Positions 20,961 to 31,188 are shown, counted from the first letter of the stretch. The stretch is DNA of 64,000 nucleotides from Saccharomyces uvarum (GCA_947243795.1 OX365934.1:682001-746000), one strand, 5' to 3'. Notes: generated by a model not told the origin, from the sequence alone. Program-made: numbers and translations.

Positions 20961-21749
20961 TTATGCAGTTTTTAATATGGAAACTAGTGTTAAAGACAGT
21001 TTCTGGCAGCTTGATGGGTCCTCCAAACACTTTTCAGTTAAAATCTTCAATGATATTTGAAACTCTTGCAGAAGATCTTGGTAATCATTACGCAGGTGAT
21101 GAGCATATGGCGAATTCGAATCAACAAATGAATGCAATATTCGACGTGACGTTGTGACTAAACTATACAACTGTTCAATCAAGCCAGAACATATTTCCTC
21201 CTCCAGTGGTTCTATGCCACACATTTCATGAAGAGATTTGCTTAGCTTCTTTCCCAGCAAGAGGGCTGCTGTCAGGTGTGAATGGTTGCGTAATGAACCG
21301 TATATCTCATCCAGTTTCTTTAGGTACTCCAAGACATCCTTTATGATCTCTTGAGTATTAGTAATGTCTTCCTGTACCAAATGACCCAATTGAGTCATGA
21401 ATTTTTGAAGATCGCCCTGCGTCCTTTCTAAGTTCAACAGCGTGTCATTTTCTTCATCAGTATATGTACTGGAGAAAGTCAAATAATCATCATAATTGCT
21501 TGTTATCTGTTCTAATAGTGTTTGTATCATTTTCTGTGAAAGTCCGGATAGATCCCTAATAAGCGCATCAAGAGGGAGATAGTGGAAATTCTTTTGCACT
21601 AAAAAGCTATCGATATCAAAGCCAGCCATATCGGCCCCATCATTTTGAGATCCACGGTACTTCTCAATTTCTGTTGCAAACAACTCCTTGGATATTTCAG
21701 CGGTTACTGGCAAATCCAAATTCAGATCACTATCATTTAAAAAGTCCAT
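20961..21749 (-). CDS. COG2: Conserved oligomeric Golgi complex subunit Cog2
   Basis: Essential lobe-A subunit of the COG tethering complex, which captures vesicles recycling within the Golgi. It is 262 residues, the same length as S. cerevisiae Cog2. The protein is acidic and mostly helical. Its N-terminal region (about residues 40-130, 'DSFLVQKNFHYLPLDALIRD', then 'ISNYDDYLTFSSTYTDEEND'-like sequence) matches the conserved COG2 family segment that forms the coiled-coil assembly with Cog3 and Cog4. Fungal Cog2 is much shorter than the animal protein, so the length is not a truncation. There is no membrane segment; it is a peripheral Golgi protein. Confidence 0.95.
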   Translation of the reverse strand: MDFLNDSDLNLDLPVTAEISKELFATEIEKYRGSQNDGADMAGFDIDSFLVQKNFHYLPLDALIRDLSGLSQKMIQTLLEQITSNYDDYLTFSSTYTDEENDTLLNLERTQGDLQKFMTQLGHLVQEDITNTQEIIKDVLEYLKKLDEIYGSLRNHSHLTAALLLGKKLSKSLHEMCGIEPLEEEICSGLIEQLYSLVTTSRRILHSFVDSNSPYAHHLRNDYQDLLQEFQISLKILTEKCLEDPSSCQKLSLTLVSILKTA

Positions 21750-22064
21750 ATTTGCTAAGGGAAGAAGATGTCACCGCAATTACCAACCTCTCTTCTTATT
21801 ATTCGAATTCGAATTCGTTTTAACTTTAAATTTGATTTTGTTGTCCTGCCTGTTATGGATTCCTTACGCCGAACAAAAAGCACTCTCGAAGTAGCTCATA
21901 AAAGATAGAAACGACCCTTATAAAAGGTGTCACAGCTTGAGCAGTTGAATTGCCGGGTGTGATCCATTAAATTCAAAAGTCCCAGCATTCAGTCAAAGGC
22001 TAGCAAGACAGGTAGTATAAAATTGTATATATACACGTTATTGTGATAAAAACACAATTACAAC
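21750..22064. other. Intergenic region, COG2 to tRNA-Asn
   Basis: 315 bases forming the COG2 promoter and tRNA upstream region. A short palindromic tandem of GAATTC units occurs near 21803-21817. No LTR remnant is recognised beside this tRNA. Confidence 0.45.
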
Positions 22065-22138
22065 GACTCCATGGCCAAGTTGGTTAAGGCGTGCGACTGT
22101 TAATCGCAAGATCGTGAGTTCAACCCTCACTGGGGTCG
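22065..22138 (+). tRNA. tN(GUU)G: tRNA-Asn (anticodon GTT)
   Basis: 74-nt cloverleaf with acceptor GACTCCA paired to TGGGGTC, A box TGGCCAAGTTGG, anticodon GTT in loop CTGTTAA, B box GTTCAACCC and discriminator G. There is no intron. T runs just downstream (from about 22140) terminate Pol III. Confidence 0.98.
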
Positions 22139-22408
22139 TTATTTTTTAGTTTTTTCTTTTCACTATTGAATTTATCCGTGCAACACATATATTAGACTAT
22201 CTCTAAATCAAAGCCAAATCGGGTATTTAGTTCAAATTTCTAAGATATTATGCCGTATTAAAGAGATATGATATCTAATGGGGTTATTAAAAATGCTAGG
22301 AAACGTATAAAATAAATGCTGATCTATACATATATATGGAAGGGTTGGAATGAGAAATAAGAAATAGGCAACGTAAGTTCAAATAACGTTGGAAAATTGG
22401 TATGCTAT

Positions 22409-23893
22409 CTAGCTATCGCTAGGCTTTTCTTGATGATTTGGTATGAGTTTTTCTGACCGGGCCATTTCTTCGTTCCCGTCCAAAGAACTGTTGGTAGTGC
22501 TGCTATGGTCGCCAGTTGAGCGAGTTTCATTCCCGCGGTGATTTACAGTAGACTGTTGAGAATCGTCTTCCACACCCCATAAATAATAATCTCTTCTAAC
22601 CTCCACATAGTCGTATGCGAATTCACCAATTTGGTCTTCATCCATACCCCGTTCCTCTGCCTCTTCAGATATTCTCAGCGTCATCCCAGGAATGTACCCA
22701 AGCACAAAGCAAATTATTGCTGTGACAACGGCAGTGTATGCTATCGATGCGGCAATGTAAGCAATTTGCTTGTACATTTGCTTGTAATTGTGACTTATCC
22801 AGCCACCGTCGTGCTCACTGACTCCGTCCATACCGATCACCCAGTCTGCCGCGAAAAGGGCATTGAATATTAGTCCTATTATACCTGCGACTCCGTGCTC
22901 AGCTAGAATATCCATGGCGTCATCCACTTTAGCATAGTACTTTAATTTGGTGGCAAAGTTACAGACGATCCCGGCCACGATGCCCTGGATTAGCGAACCA
23001 TAAAGAGTTATACAGCCTGAACTTGGTGTGGCTGCTACCAATCCTGAGATGATACCGGAACACAAACCGACGGTCGACCATTTCTTTTCTGATCTATAAT
23101 CCAAGAGACACCATGTCATCCCGCCAGTAATGGCGCTGAGGCACGTGTTCATAAATGCATAAACAGACCTCAAATTTGGTGATAACGACGAGGCTGAGTT
23201 AAAGAGTAACCAACCAAACCACAATATGGACGTGCCCAAAGTGACCAACGACACATTGTGAGGTCTGAAGTTTATCAGTAGTTTTTCATTTCTTTTGCCC
23301 AAAAACCAAGAGTAGACGAAACCGGAAACAGCACTCAGAATCTCAATGTTCCCGCCGCCTGCCCAGTCCAACACCCCCCATTGGTAGGCCCAACCGCCTG
23401 GCGACCAAATCCAGTACGTCACAGGACAGTACACAACAGTGGCTAGAATAAAGAGGAAAACCATGTGCGGTAGCAATCTACCTCTTTCGGCGGTGGCGCC
23501 TGCGATAATACTCAAGTTGACGCAGGAAAACATCATCTGGAAGGTCGCATACGCAAGCTCAGGATAGACGTCGCCATCGAATTTCTTCCCATAGACGTTC
23601 CTGAACCCAAACGAGTCCAAGTTGCCAATGAATTTGTTGTTGGTGGCGGACTTCGAAAAGGCTAAAGAGTAACCCCAAAAGTACCATTGCAATATGCCGA
23701 CCAGCGTCGCCATCAGCACTACCCAAATCAACGCCAACGCGGATTTCCTTCTCGCCAGTCCCGAGTACAAGAATCCCAGCCCAGGTACCATGAAAAACAC
23801 CAAGGCCGCACCCAAAATCATAAAGGCTATAGTGGGGCCATCGTAAATTTCTGTCGTCAAAGGCCCTGTTGATCGACTTTCCATCGTTTCCAT
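22409..23893 (-). CDS. MEP1: Ammonium permease Mep1
   Basis: Plasma-membrane ammonium transporter of the Amt/Mep/Rh family, medium affinity and high capacity. The 494 residues include eleven predicted membrane helices from about residue 22 to 415, then a cytosolic tail. Family signatures include 'GAATAERGRL'-type sequence after helix 3 and the pore His in 'AEHGVAG'. At the first twin-His position the chain has Glu184 in 'GGNIEIL', the substitution typical of Mep1/Mep3 and not Mep2. The first ATG gives MET before the MESR start known from S288c, so the true start may be Met4 (23884). GATA sites in the long upstream region fit nitrogen catabolite repression. Confidence 0.96.
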   Translation of the reverse strand: METMESRSTGPLTTEIYDGPTIAFMILGAALVFFMVPGLGFLYSGLARRKSALALIWVVLMATLVGILQWYFWGYSLAFSKSATNNKFIGNLDSFGFRNVYGKKFDGDVYPELAYATFQMMFSCVNLSIIAGATAERGRLLPHMVFLFILATVVYCPVTYWIWSPGGWAYQWGVLDWAGGGNIEILSAVSGFVYSWFLGKRNEKLLINFRPHNVSLVTLGTSILWFGWLLFNSASSLSPNLRSVYAFMNTCLSAITGGMTWCLLDYRSEKKWSTVGLCSGIISGLVAATPSSGCITLYGSLIQGIVAGIVCNFATKLKYYAKVDDAMDILAEHGVAGIIGLIFNALFAADWVIGMDGVSEHDGGWISHNYKQMYKQIAYIAASIAYTAVVTAIICFVLGYIPGMTLRISEEAEERGMDEDQIGEFAYDYVEVRRDYYLWGVEDDSQQSTVNHRGNETRSTGDHSSTTNSSLDGNEEMARSEKLIPNHQEKPSDS

Positions 23894-24923
23894 TGTGTAA
23901 GATCCCGTGCTGTGGAAAGTATCTACTTTTATTGCTTAGATGGTTCTGTAAGCGCAAGATGAAAAAGTGAGCAAGAGCAGGTATATAAATGAACTAAATG
24001 ATAATGGTGCTACTTAGAGCTACGATGCCCTGGCTCGCTATAAACCGGTGATATATAAACCTTAACTTTTTTTTTCTTCCGATTTTTCAAAAAAGAAATA
24101 AATTTTTTTTCATTCTTCAGTGCCTTCTTTCTTTCCTCCTCTTCTGTGCTTGCATAGGAGTGGCGTTTGCAGTTAACTACGATTGCTATCGTTATCGCGG
24201 GCTCTGCGCGGCCTCATCCAATGACATGGGCGTACGCCCGCAGAGATAAGCAGCCAGGGCCTTTTCTTCCGCACTCAGCCTGGGAGATAATACCAGAAGT
24301 GAGGGGGCGCAATAGGGTTCGTGACGAAGTACGCTATGAAGAACCCTACTGTCTGTATATATGTAGATGTGGTAGCGGGATGTGGTGAAGGCGGAGAAGG
24401 AGAAGAATAAGAGGCTTATGCAGGAGGAACGACCGAGTGGGGAAGCGGGGAACCTTTCCTGTCATCCCTCATCTTCTTGATAGCGAAAGAGATAACAATG
24501 GCTTAATCGAAATGGGAGGAAAGGGCGTATGTAGTGTATGACTTACTTTTGTATTTGGTGCGAGTATTGCGTATAGGCTTGACTTGGCTTCTTTTCGGAA
24601 GAAAAAAAGTGGTGCAGGGTTTGTTGATAGTGCCAAGGGTGCAGAACGAAAAGATGGACGCCAATAGCGGTTAGCGCATGGCCTTGGGAGAATGTTAGCA
24701 ACGTAGGACAAATTTAAAAAGGCACACGCAGTTCGGGCTAAAAAGAGTACTCTGTGCTATGTATTTGTGGTGTACCCTCTTGATCATTGTTCGGAACTTT
24801 GGAACTTGTCTGCGCTAGCGTAACCCTACTCCACGAGCTCTCGTACAGAAAAATCATACACTTACGAACTAGTTACTCGAAAGTAAGGTCTCGAGATAGG
24901 CTGCCCCTCTACCACAACCAAGT
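23894..24923. promoter_or_regulatory. Divergent MEP1 / YGR122W promoter with GATA elements
   Basis: 1,030 bases without a gene. GATAA cores occur at 24192-24196 (minus sense), 24245-24250 (full GATAAG), 24286-24290 and 24491-24495. A TATATAAA box lies at 23982-23989, about 90 bases before the MEP1 start. The GATA sites match Gln3/Gat1 control of MEP genes by nitrogen quality, which is established in S. cerevisiae. The part nearer YGR122W shows nothing specific. Confidence 0.6.
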
Positions 24924-26132
24924 ATGTGCGACCATTCATCATCTACAAAAGGTCTACCATATAAGCTGTCCGAAGATAGCGGAATAAAGACTTTCATACC
25001 GAATGATTTGGTTTTAGTGCGGAATAACTGCATCAAAGCATTGAACGCCTCTTCATCCAAAGTAGACTCCATCTCCTGTATAGACATCTGGCTGAATTAC
25101 GCCAATGGCTTGCTGAGTTACAGGTGCGAGACCAGTAACGTCGATCCTCTTGTAGAAGAGGAAATCTCTATGGTCTTGATAAACGTGGCCACATTCTACG
25201 AAGATATCGGCATCGAAACCTTGCACAGAGCGTATGAGTCTTCACAGCCATCGAACAACTTATGGGTCACGAGCGGGACTTATTTGAAAAGAGGACTAGG
25301 CTTAGTTGATTTTCTTAGGGCTATTTCCCAAACAAATGCGGCCACAGACCCCAAGAATATGCAAGTGCTCAACATTTCCAACCAACTGTCTCTGGAGTTC
25401 CAATTGTTGCAACAGCTGGGAATTGTCATTTTGGCATTATCCAAATTAAGATCAAAAGTTAGCAAGGACGCTATTGTGGATCTCGAACCGCACGAACTCA
25501 AAGAGTTGGGCACGTCCAGTGTCTTCTATGCCAAGCTTTGTATAGGGTCCTATAACACTGCATTGCAATGCCAAGATGGCCGCATAGTGGACGTCCTCTT
25601 CCTAAAGTATTTACAGAGTTTGATCTTTCTTTTCTTGTCGATTAACCAGTACAACATGGATGAATGTGGGATCGCCATAGGAATGCTTCAAGAATCGATC
25701 AAGAAACTATTGAATATAGTCCCTAACTCCCAGCTCAAAGAATTGGACATCCTATCTTCCACAGATATCACAAAGAAGAGGGATATCTTGAAAAAGGCTT
25801 TTAAAAGGAAAATACATAACACGACTTCAAAGACGAGTCATATATTTGAGAAAAGAGCATCCTCCTCATACAAAAACGGCATAATGCCCCTATTAAATCT
25901 TTCGCTGGATGATTTTATAATCCCGCTTACAATACTATTAAGATATAGGTACCAAAGAACCAACGATAATTTTTCTTTTAAACCGATAGAAAATGACGTT
26001 GACAAATTGAACAAGCTCTTGCCCAGGGGCAAGTCATCGGATCTGGAGGGTATCACATGGAGGTTTCAGAATGGTCATCTAACATTTGAAAACTCAAACG
26101 ACGCAATCAATGATAACGAAAACTACTTCTGA
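24924..26132 (+). CDS. YGR122W: PalC-like BRO1-domain protein of the Rim101 pathway
   Basis: 402 residues, the same as YGR122W of S288c, described there as the probable orthologue of Aspergillus PalC: it is needed for Rim101 processing in alkaline-pH signalling and works with ESCRT-III. The chain is soluble, helical and without a signal peptide. A block near residues 120-220 ('GLVDFLRAISQTNAATD', 'QLGIVILALSKLRSK') fits the BRO1-type helical bundle, and the region around 'LCIGSYNTALQCQ' resembles its conserved core. The C-terminus ends in acidic, Asn-rich sequence. Upstream it shares the long promoter of MEP1; downstream it is followed by non-coding DNA and the Ty fossil. Function is by orthology only. 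Confidence 0.9.
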   Translation: MCDHSSSTKGLPYKLSEDSGIKTFIPNDLVLVRNNCIKALNASSSKVDSISCIDIWLNYANGLLSYRCETSNVDPLVEEEISMVLINVATFYEDIGIETLHRAYESSQPSNNLWVTSGTYLKRGLGLVDFLRAISQTNAATDPKNMQVLNISNQLSLEFQLLQQLGIVILALSKLRSKVSKDAIVDLEPHELKELGTSSVFYAKLCIGSYNTALQCQDGRIVDVLFLKYLQSLIFLFLSINQYNMDECGIAIGMLQESIKKLLNIVPNSQLKELDILSSTDITKKRDILKKAFKRKIHNTTSKTSHIFEKRASSSYKNGIMPLLNLSLDDFIIPLTILLRYRYQRTNDNFSFKPIENDVDKLNKLLPRGKSSDLEGITWRFQNGHLTFENSNDAINDNENYF

Positions 26133-26399
26133 ATTATTGGAACAGGTGATTTCAGATATACATTAATCTGTACGTGATAAAAACTGAATCATATATGGAT
26201 AACCAAAATCTAGTAGTACGAGAAGGCCTATGAATTGATAAATTAACTATGAATTAACATACAAGGCGGTGAGTTATACCTGACACCTTATAATTTACTA
26301 AACTGCCAATCATCAACAAAAATCATATATATGTAGATATTAACGCCTTCTTATGAACCCACTTCTTGCTCTAGCAACTATTCAAAGCGCTTATTTTCC
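26133..26399. other. Intergenic stretch before the Ty3 fossil
   Basis: AT-rich sequence after YGR122W with no gene and no certain LTR. The left limit of the Ty3 remnant is not sharp, so part of this may also be decayed element. Confidence 0.35.
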
Positions 26400-28165
26400 A
26401 CATACGAAAGCATCAATTCTAGGAAATATCAATATCAAATGTTGACTAAGCTTGTAGAAGTTTCCGTGGGGTGGGGTGGTTTCTGTGGTATTACGGGTCA
26501 GTTGCTGCAGGAGTAGTGGGGGCAACAGACAGGGAGTTAGTTCTGGGGTAACCACGATTACCAGCGGATTTAGTTTCAACATAATTGATGTTTTCTGGAT
26601 GATTAGCTTTTAGTTTCAGGGTACGGGAATTCTGTTCGGTGTTCAGGATTGTGTGCAGGGGTTTCGGATAGCGGCGTAAGATTGGATTTCCAATTAATAG
26701 TTGGGGGTCCGTATTATCTAGTACATATGCGGCTATAGTGATTTACAAGTCGTCGACTTCACTGCTTCAAATGTCGAGGCGGATTCGGTGGATATGAATC
26801 CTTTGAAACACAGGGGTGGGATGTCGTGGACTTCGAGTTTCAGACGATCTACGATATCTCTTCGAGATAAGTGACGTGGGTGATATACTGTCAAACAGGG
26901 TTCTTATCTTTTTGTTTTGTATTTTAATGGATTTTCGGCAGTATTATCCATCTCAGGGATAGTAATATAATGTACAATGGGTTGGTCTTTCGACTCGGAT
27001 TCAAGGTCGATTAGAACTCGCTTTACGTGCTCTACATTCGTTCAGGCGGTGTCCTTCTTTCCTACAATAAAAACATAGACGGTTCTTTACACATTCTTCT
27101 CTAGACGGGTTATCATTTCACCTGTAGTGATCATTCGGGGCGGGTTTGTTGTACGTTCTCTTTATTCGTACTGCATGGACATGTCTGTTCTGGTATAACA
27201 TATCATCTTCTGAGTCGCTGTCAGAGTAGTAATCTTCGTGGGCGCGATTTGTCGCTGCGATGATAGTATCTCCTTCAGCGTCAAGCTCGTATCCTGGGAA
27301 GAATCTCTCGGCTAGTGCTGTTGACTGGTAATTCTCCATGGCTTTTCTCAACGTTCTGGGTTTGTTGGTTCTAACTATTTTATAGGTTTCCTTTGTCGTA
27401 GACGAGTATAAGTGGTAATAGTAGCTTTCTCAGAAGAATGGTGTGGCGGCATTCTATCTCAATACATTTTGAACCGTTTGTTGTGGCGTTCAATACCAGG
27501 TTTTGTTTCGGAGAACTGGGATATAGTGTTGAAGATTTTGTTGACGTCAGGTGGCTTGTAAAAGTGATCATACAGTCCTTGGATAAAATCATTAGCCCAT
27601 TGAGCAGCTGGGTTCAATAAGCCTCTTCTACAATAGACAACGCGACTGGCTTCATTTGGCCAGGGGATCATGGACATATTTAGCATAATTTCTGAGATGA
27701 AGTTTTTTAACTGGTGCGAATAATTCTTACCTCTGAAGGTAAAGGCTGGTTGGATCGGGAAGTTAGGAAGACATTCTACGGGTAGCTCTGGGTAACTTCC
27801 TCCTCCATAAATCTGGCTCAAATAGCTCATGACAGATGGGGTGTAGCTAGGTTCGTGGGCTTGGGTGGAACAATTAGTAACCTTTAACGCTACCAGGTGT
27901 TGTATTAAAAGTGGGCAATACCGGGATGTTCTAGCAACCCTGATGATCTCAGGGGGCAACTTGTTGCTAAAACTGTCAATCAACTTGATTCACGGGTTGT
28001 TATTCTATATATGATCTGAATCTTAACTAGTGGGTGGAGTCGCGGAATCTCGGATATAATCTAATTGTTCGTGTATTTATATATTTCGGGTGTTTCATAT
28101 AAGCAAGGTTCACGTTCTATAATGGAATGGCTAATGTGGTACTAATCTCTTGCATGACTTATATT
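26400..28165 (-). mobile_element. Fossil Ty3-family LTR retrotransposon
   Basis: Remnant of a Ty3 (Metaviridae) element on the minus strand. Parts in order from the right: a sigma-type LTR, a short leader, a Gag region (about 26990-27830) with the family's 'LPVECLPNFPIQPAFTFRG' block and a CCHC zinc knuckle (C-x2-C-x4-H-x4-C, around 27030-27090), then the start of Pol with the protease region (about 26430-26990). No reverse transcriptase, integrase or second LTR is recognised. The element is clearly dead, with something like five to ten breaks in what remains, and looks old relative to Ty3 copies in living strains. It lies upstream of tRNA-Arg, the expected kind of Ty3 target. The left edge is approximate. 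Confidence 0.88.
27898..28165 (-). repeat. Sigma (Ty3) LTR remnant
   Basis: The inner end is clear: TGTTGTATTA at 27898, the reverse complement of the TAATACAACA end of sigma. Further matches to the remembered sigma sequence include the block around 'GCGGAATCTCGGAT' (about 28040-28055). About 270 bases are recognisable against roughly 340 for a full sigma. The outer edge is uncertain by some tens of bases. Confidence 0.75.
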
Positions 28166-28179
28166 GATTCATTTCAAAC

Positions 28180-28512
28180 TAATAAGTATTAAAGTTGTGT
28201 GATGATCTTTGGGATTCCATTGTTTCTTAATGTTATAATATTACGTATATAGATTATACTAGATATTCTCCTCATGGGTTTAGGAATCCACAAAATGGAG
28301 TCTGCAATTTTGCATAGTATTATTAGTGATTCTGTTCCTCTTTTTATATGTTATCATTCATTGATCCTATTACAATATCAATACTTGCGCTTCTGCTTCC
28401 ATTAATTTCGATGACAGTTTAAATCTTGCGTTACTGGTCTTCTAATTCATGTCATCTTTTAACACCGTATATAATAGTATTAGATGGACGATAGTTGAAT
28501 CTTGTTCCAACA
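28180..28512 (-). repeat. Solo delta LTR (Ty1/Ty2 family)
   Basis: 333 bases on the minus strand, starting TGTTGGAAC at 28512 and matching the delta LTR along its length, for example the blocks around 'GGGATTCCATTG' and 'TTCATTGATCCTATTACA'. Both sides carry the same five bases, CAAAC (28175-28179 and 28513-28517), the size of a Ty1 target-site duplication. This is a solo LTR left by LTR-LTR recombination. It is well decayed compared with a modern delta. It lies between the Ty3 fossil and tRNA-Arg. Confidence 0.88.
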
Positions 28513-28603
28513 CAAACACGTTTCGATTGTGCGTATGTAGATTTGTACCTCGGTTTCAAATGCGGTATGCTAGCTATGAAATAAAACATTTTTAACAACA
28601 GTT

Positions 28604-28675
28604 GCTTGCGTGGCGTAATGGCAACGCGTCTGACTTCTAATCAGAAGATTATGGGTTCGACCCCCATCGTGAGCT
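28604..28675 (+). tRNA. tR(UCU)G1: tRNA-Arg (anticodon TCT)
   Basis: 72-nt cloverleaf with acceptor GCTTGCG/CGTGAGC (two G-T wobble pairs), A box TGGCGTAATGG, anticodon TCT in loop ACTTCTAAT, B box GGTTCGACCC and discriminator T. A TTTTTT terminator follows at once. The acceptor ends differ slightly from the S288c copy as I remember it, but pairing is kept. Confidence 0.96.
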
Positions 28676-28890
28676 CTTTTTTGAGACTTTTTTTTATTGC
28701 CAATAAGCCATTTTACTTCCAACATATTGGTAAGCATATATGATAAACGATGTCGAGAGAAAAACTTTGCATAAAATATACACTTAGACACATAGCTTTG
28801 CAAAATAAACAGACGCCACTTTTACTACTTCATAAGCTCAGATTTCTTTTGTTATTTTGTCTTTTGTTGACACAGTATCAAAAAGTATGA

Positions 28891-30432
28891 TTATAAACCG
28901 AACCCACCATTAGAGTAGGCCATTGGTTTCATATCTGGATGCTCAACGGCTTCGAATGTTTCAATTATTAAATCTTCATCGTCATTCTTTCCGGCTTGTA
29001 AAACACCGTGATCGGGAACAATGTGAATAATACCACCGAGGTTACCTTGACTATCACAGTAATTTGGAGCACTGAAAACTGTCATTAATTTACCATTCTG
29101 TTCAAAATGCACACCATCCATTCTCAGTTCGTGGGATCTGAAAACCTTGCGTAGGTTGTTGTTCTTTAGGAACCTTTCTGTGATATCAGGCCCAAATGCA
29201 TGTCCTAGACCACGTTGAGAAGGACCCATACCGTTAGCTTCTTGAGGGTCTGCCCACAACAATTCCATAAATGCACCATCTCTTGGTGGTTGAGCAAATC
29301 TGTTAATGCTCTTGAAATCAGATAAGCTTGCTGAAGGATCACTTGGTAAACCACCATGCATTACAAGATAATCATCATTGATTAACGTAGCCAATGGTAA
29401 ACTTTCAAAACTTTGTGAAAACATGTTGAATATCCTTTGCGAATATTTGTATTTACATTCATCTTCAAAACCATAAATCTTGTTCATATTATCACTTTCA
29501 TGGTTTCCTCTATTCAAAAAGAAGTTCTTTGGATATAATATTTTCAAACAGTAAAATAATAATGCAACTTCACAGGACCAAGAGCCACGATCAACAAAAT
29601 CACCGTTAAATAGGTAGGTATGCTTGGGGCCTACTTTACCAAACTTGCGGAATAAATTCAAAACGTCGTAAAATTGGCCATGCGTATCACCACACACTGA
29701 TATCTTAATATCCGGGGTGGATTTATTCTCTAATTCTACCATAGAAGGTTCTTGACGGAATAAGGAATCAGCATGAGAGATCATAGCTGCAACGTACTTC
29801 TTTGGAAGAAACTTGCCCTTCAAGAAAAGGTCGTTGACCATTTTCGAAATGAATTCTTGCGACATATCCTTGATTTTGCCACCGTTGAAGTTATTCTTCT
29901 CGTCATGCAATTGTTCAAATTCTAATTTGGGACCATCGTAGTTGGTCAAGTCAGAATTGGCATCGAATGAACTCAAGTTCAAAGTCTGGCATAAACTGAC
30001 TTTAGTTTCACCTTCACCGCCTCCGATGGCTTTCCTAAATCTTTCTTCTCTAATAAATCTATCACATGTAGCTAATGCTTTGGTGCCGGCTGGGTCATTG
30101 GGTTTCGCCTTTAGTAACACAGTCAAATCCTTCTTAGCCTTTTTAAACTCTAATAGCGCCATGCAAGATAATGCACGTCTATGGTAGGCTTTAATGTTCT
30201 TAGGGTCCAACTTTAAAGCTTCATCACAATCATTCAAGGCACTTTGGAAGTTATCCACCTTGAAATGGGCAAATGCCCTATTCGAAAAATAAATAGACTG
30301 TGTGGAATCGAGATCGATTGCCCGGGTGTATTTTTCAATGGCCTTTAAAAAGTGTTTTTCTTTTATGAAGACATTACCTTCATTCTTCCTTTCGAGGGCG
30401 TTGGTGCGGTCAGCATCTGTGGGATTTGACAT
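28891..30432 (-). CDS. PPT1: TPR-containing protein phosphatase Ppt1 (PP5 family)
   Basis: Ser/Thr phosphatase that binds Hsp90 through its TPR domain and dephosphorylates it, acting in the chaperone cycle. The start at 30432 gives 513 residues as in S. cerevisiae; an in-frame ATG 16 codons upstream (30480) is less likely. Residues about 10-115 form three TPR units ('ALERKNEGNVFIKEKHFLKA', 'YFSNRAFAHFKVDNFQSAL', 'IKAYHRRALSCMALLEFKKA'). The PPP catalytic core follows with all metal-site motifs: GDTHGQFYD, GDFVDRG, RGNHE, the His of 'VMHGG' and 'RSHE'. The C-terminal helix that occupies the active site in PP5 is present. The gene is whole. Confidence 0.97.
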   Translation of the reverse strand: MSNPTDADRTNALERKNEGNVFIKEKHFLKAIEKYTRAIDLDSTQSIYFSNRAFAHFKVDNFQSALNDCDEALKLDPKNIKAYHRRALSCMALLEFKKAKKDLTVLLKAKPNDPAGTKALATCDRFIREERFRKAIGGGEGETKVSLCQTLNLSSFDANSDLTNYDGPKLEFEQLHDEKNNFNGGKIKDMSQEFISKMVNDLFLKGKFLPKKYVAAMISHADSLFRQEPSMVELENKSTPDIKISVCGDTHGQFYDVLNLFRKFGKVGPKHTYLFNGDFVDRGSWSCEVALLFYCLKILYPKNFFLNRGNHESDNMNKIYGFEDECKYKYSQRIFNMFSQSFESLPLATLINDDYLVMHGGLPSDPSASLSDFKSINRFAQPPRDGAFMELLWADPQEANGMGPSQRGLGHAFGPDITERFLKNNNLRKVFRSHELRMDGVHFEQNGKLMTVFSAPNYCDSQGNLGGIIHIVPDHGVLQAGKNDDEDLIIETFEAVEHPDMKPMAYSNGGFGL

Positions 30433-31114
30433 ATTGGAAATATTCGATGATATCGAGGTTGATTGTGTGTGCTTTCTCAAACTGTTTCACCTCACTACTG
30501 TACTCTATACACAATTTTGGTCAATCTTCTTGCCTCATCTGTGAAATTTTTCAGTTTCCCGCGGTTGTGTTTTTTTACAGTTCCAGCGTTTTACCGGATA
30601 GAGAAATCACCAAGATTCGAAATCAAAGGATCTGCATTAAGAAAAAAGGAGAGAAAATCGTTTCATCTATGAGAGGAATAGCTCGAACGTTCGCTGGCGG
30701 TACATATTTAGTTTCCAGGAAAAGAGTGTTAAGAGACAAAGAAAATATATATTTAAAGTGATGAAGGACAAGCAGTATAATGGAGGAGGAAGCACCGGTG
30801 TGATCCACCCGTAAATCTTCGTCATCTTAGAGAATATCGTGATTATGTACTGAGCTACAGAACGTGAAAGAAGGCGGAATGTTTTCACAGTGCACTTCGC
30901 GAAATATACATGACCTTGTACGATGACCAAATCGGGTGTAACCGTATAATACACTGTTGCAAGTGTATTCGTAAGAGACGAACTTTTCAATAAACAACCT
31001 TGAAAGAGGTGAAAAAGACGTTCAATACTAAAGCAACTGAAAGAAACCGTTTGGTTTCAATTTTTAAAGAAACAATTAGATGTAGCATTTGGGCTCTTGC
31101 TTCCATAAGATATA
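30433..31114. other. Intergenic region, PPT1 to tRNA-Ile
   Basis: About 680 bases with no supported gene. A single GAAnnTTC heat-shock-type pair (GAACGTTC, 30685-30692) lies about 250 bases upstream of PPT1, which is weak on its own. No LTR is recognised next to this tRNA. Confidence 0.4.
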
Positions 31115-31188
31115 GGTCTCTTGGCCCAGTTGGTTAAGGCACCGTGCTAATAACGCGGGGATCAGCGGTTCGATCCCGCTAGAGACCA
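31115..31188 (+). tRNA. tI(AAU)G: tRNA-Ile (anticodon AAT)
   Basis: 74-nt cloverleaf with acceptor GGTCTCT/AGAGACC, A box TGGCCCAGTTGG, anticodon AAT in loop CTAATAA, B box GGTTCGATCC and discriminator A. There is no intron. A TTTT terminator follows within five bases. Confidence 0.98.

Noticed and set aside
27118-27983. Apparent host genes in the two minus-strand frames here
   Set aside because: They are pieces of the Ty3-family fossil (Gag and LTR), not chromosomal genes.
30481-30990. Short frames upstream of PPT1
   Set aside because: Low-complexity chance frames in promoter DNA; none starts in a plausible context or resembles a protein.
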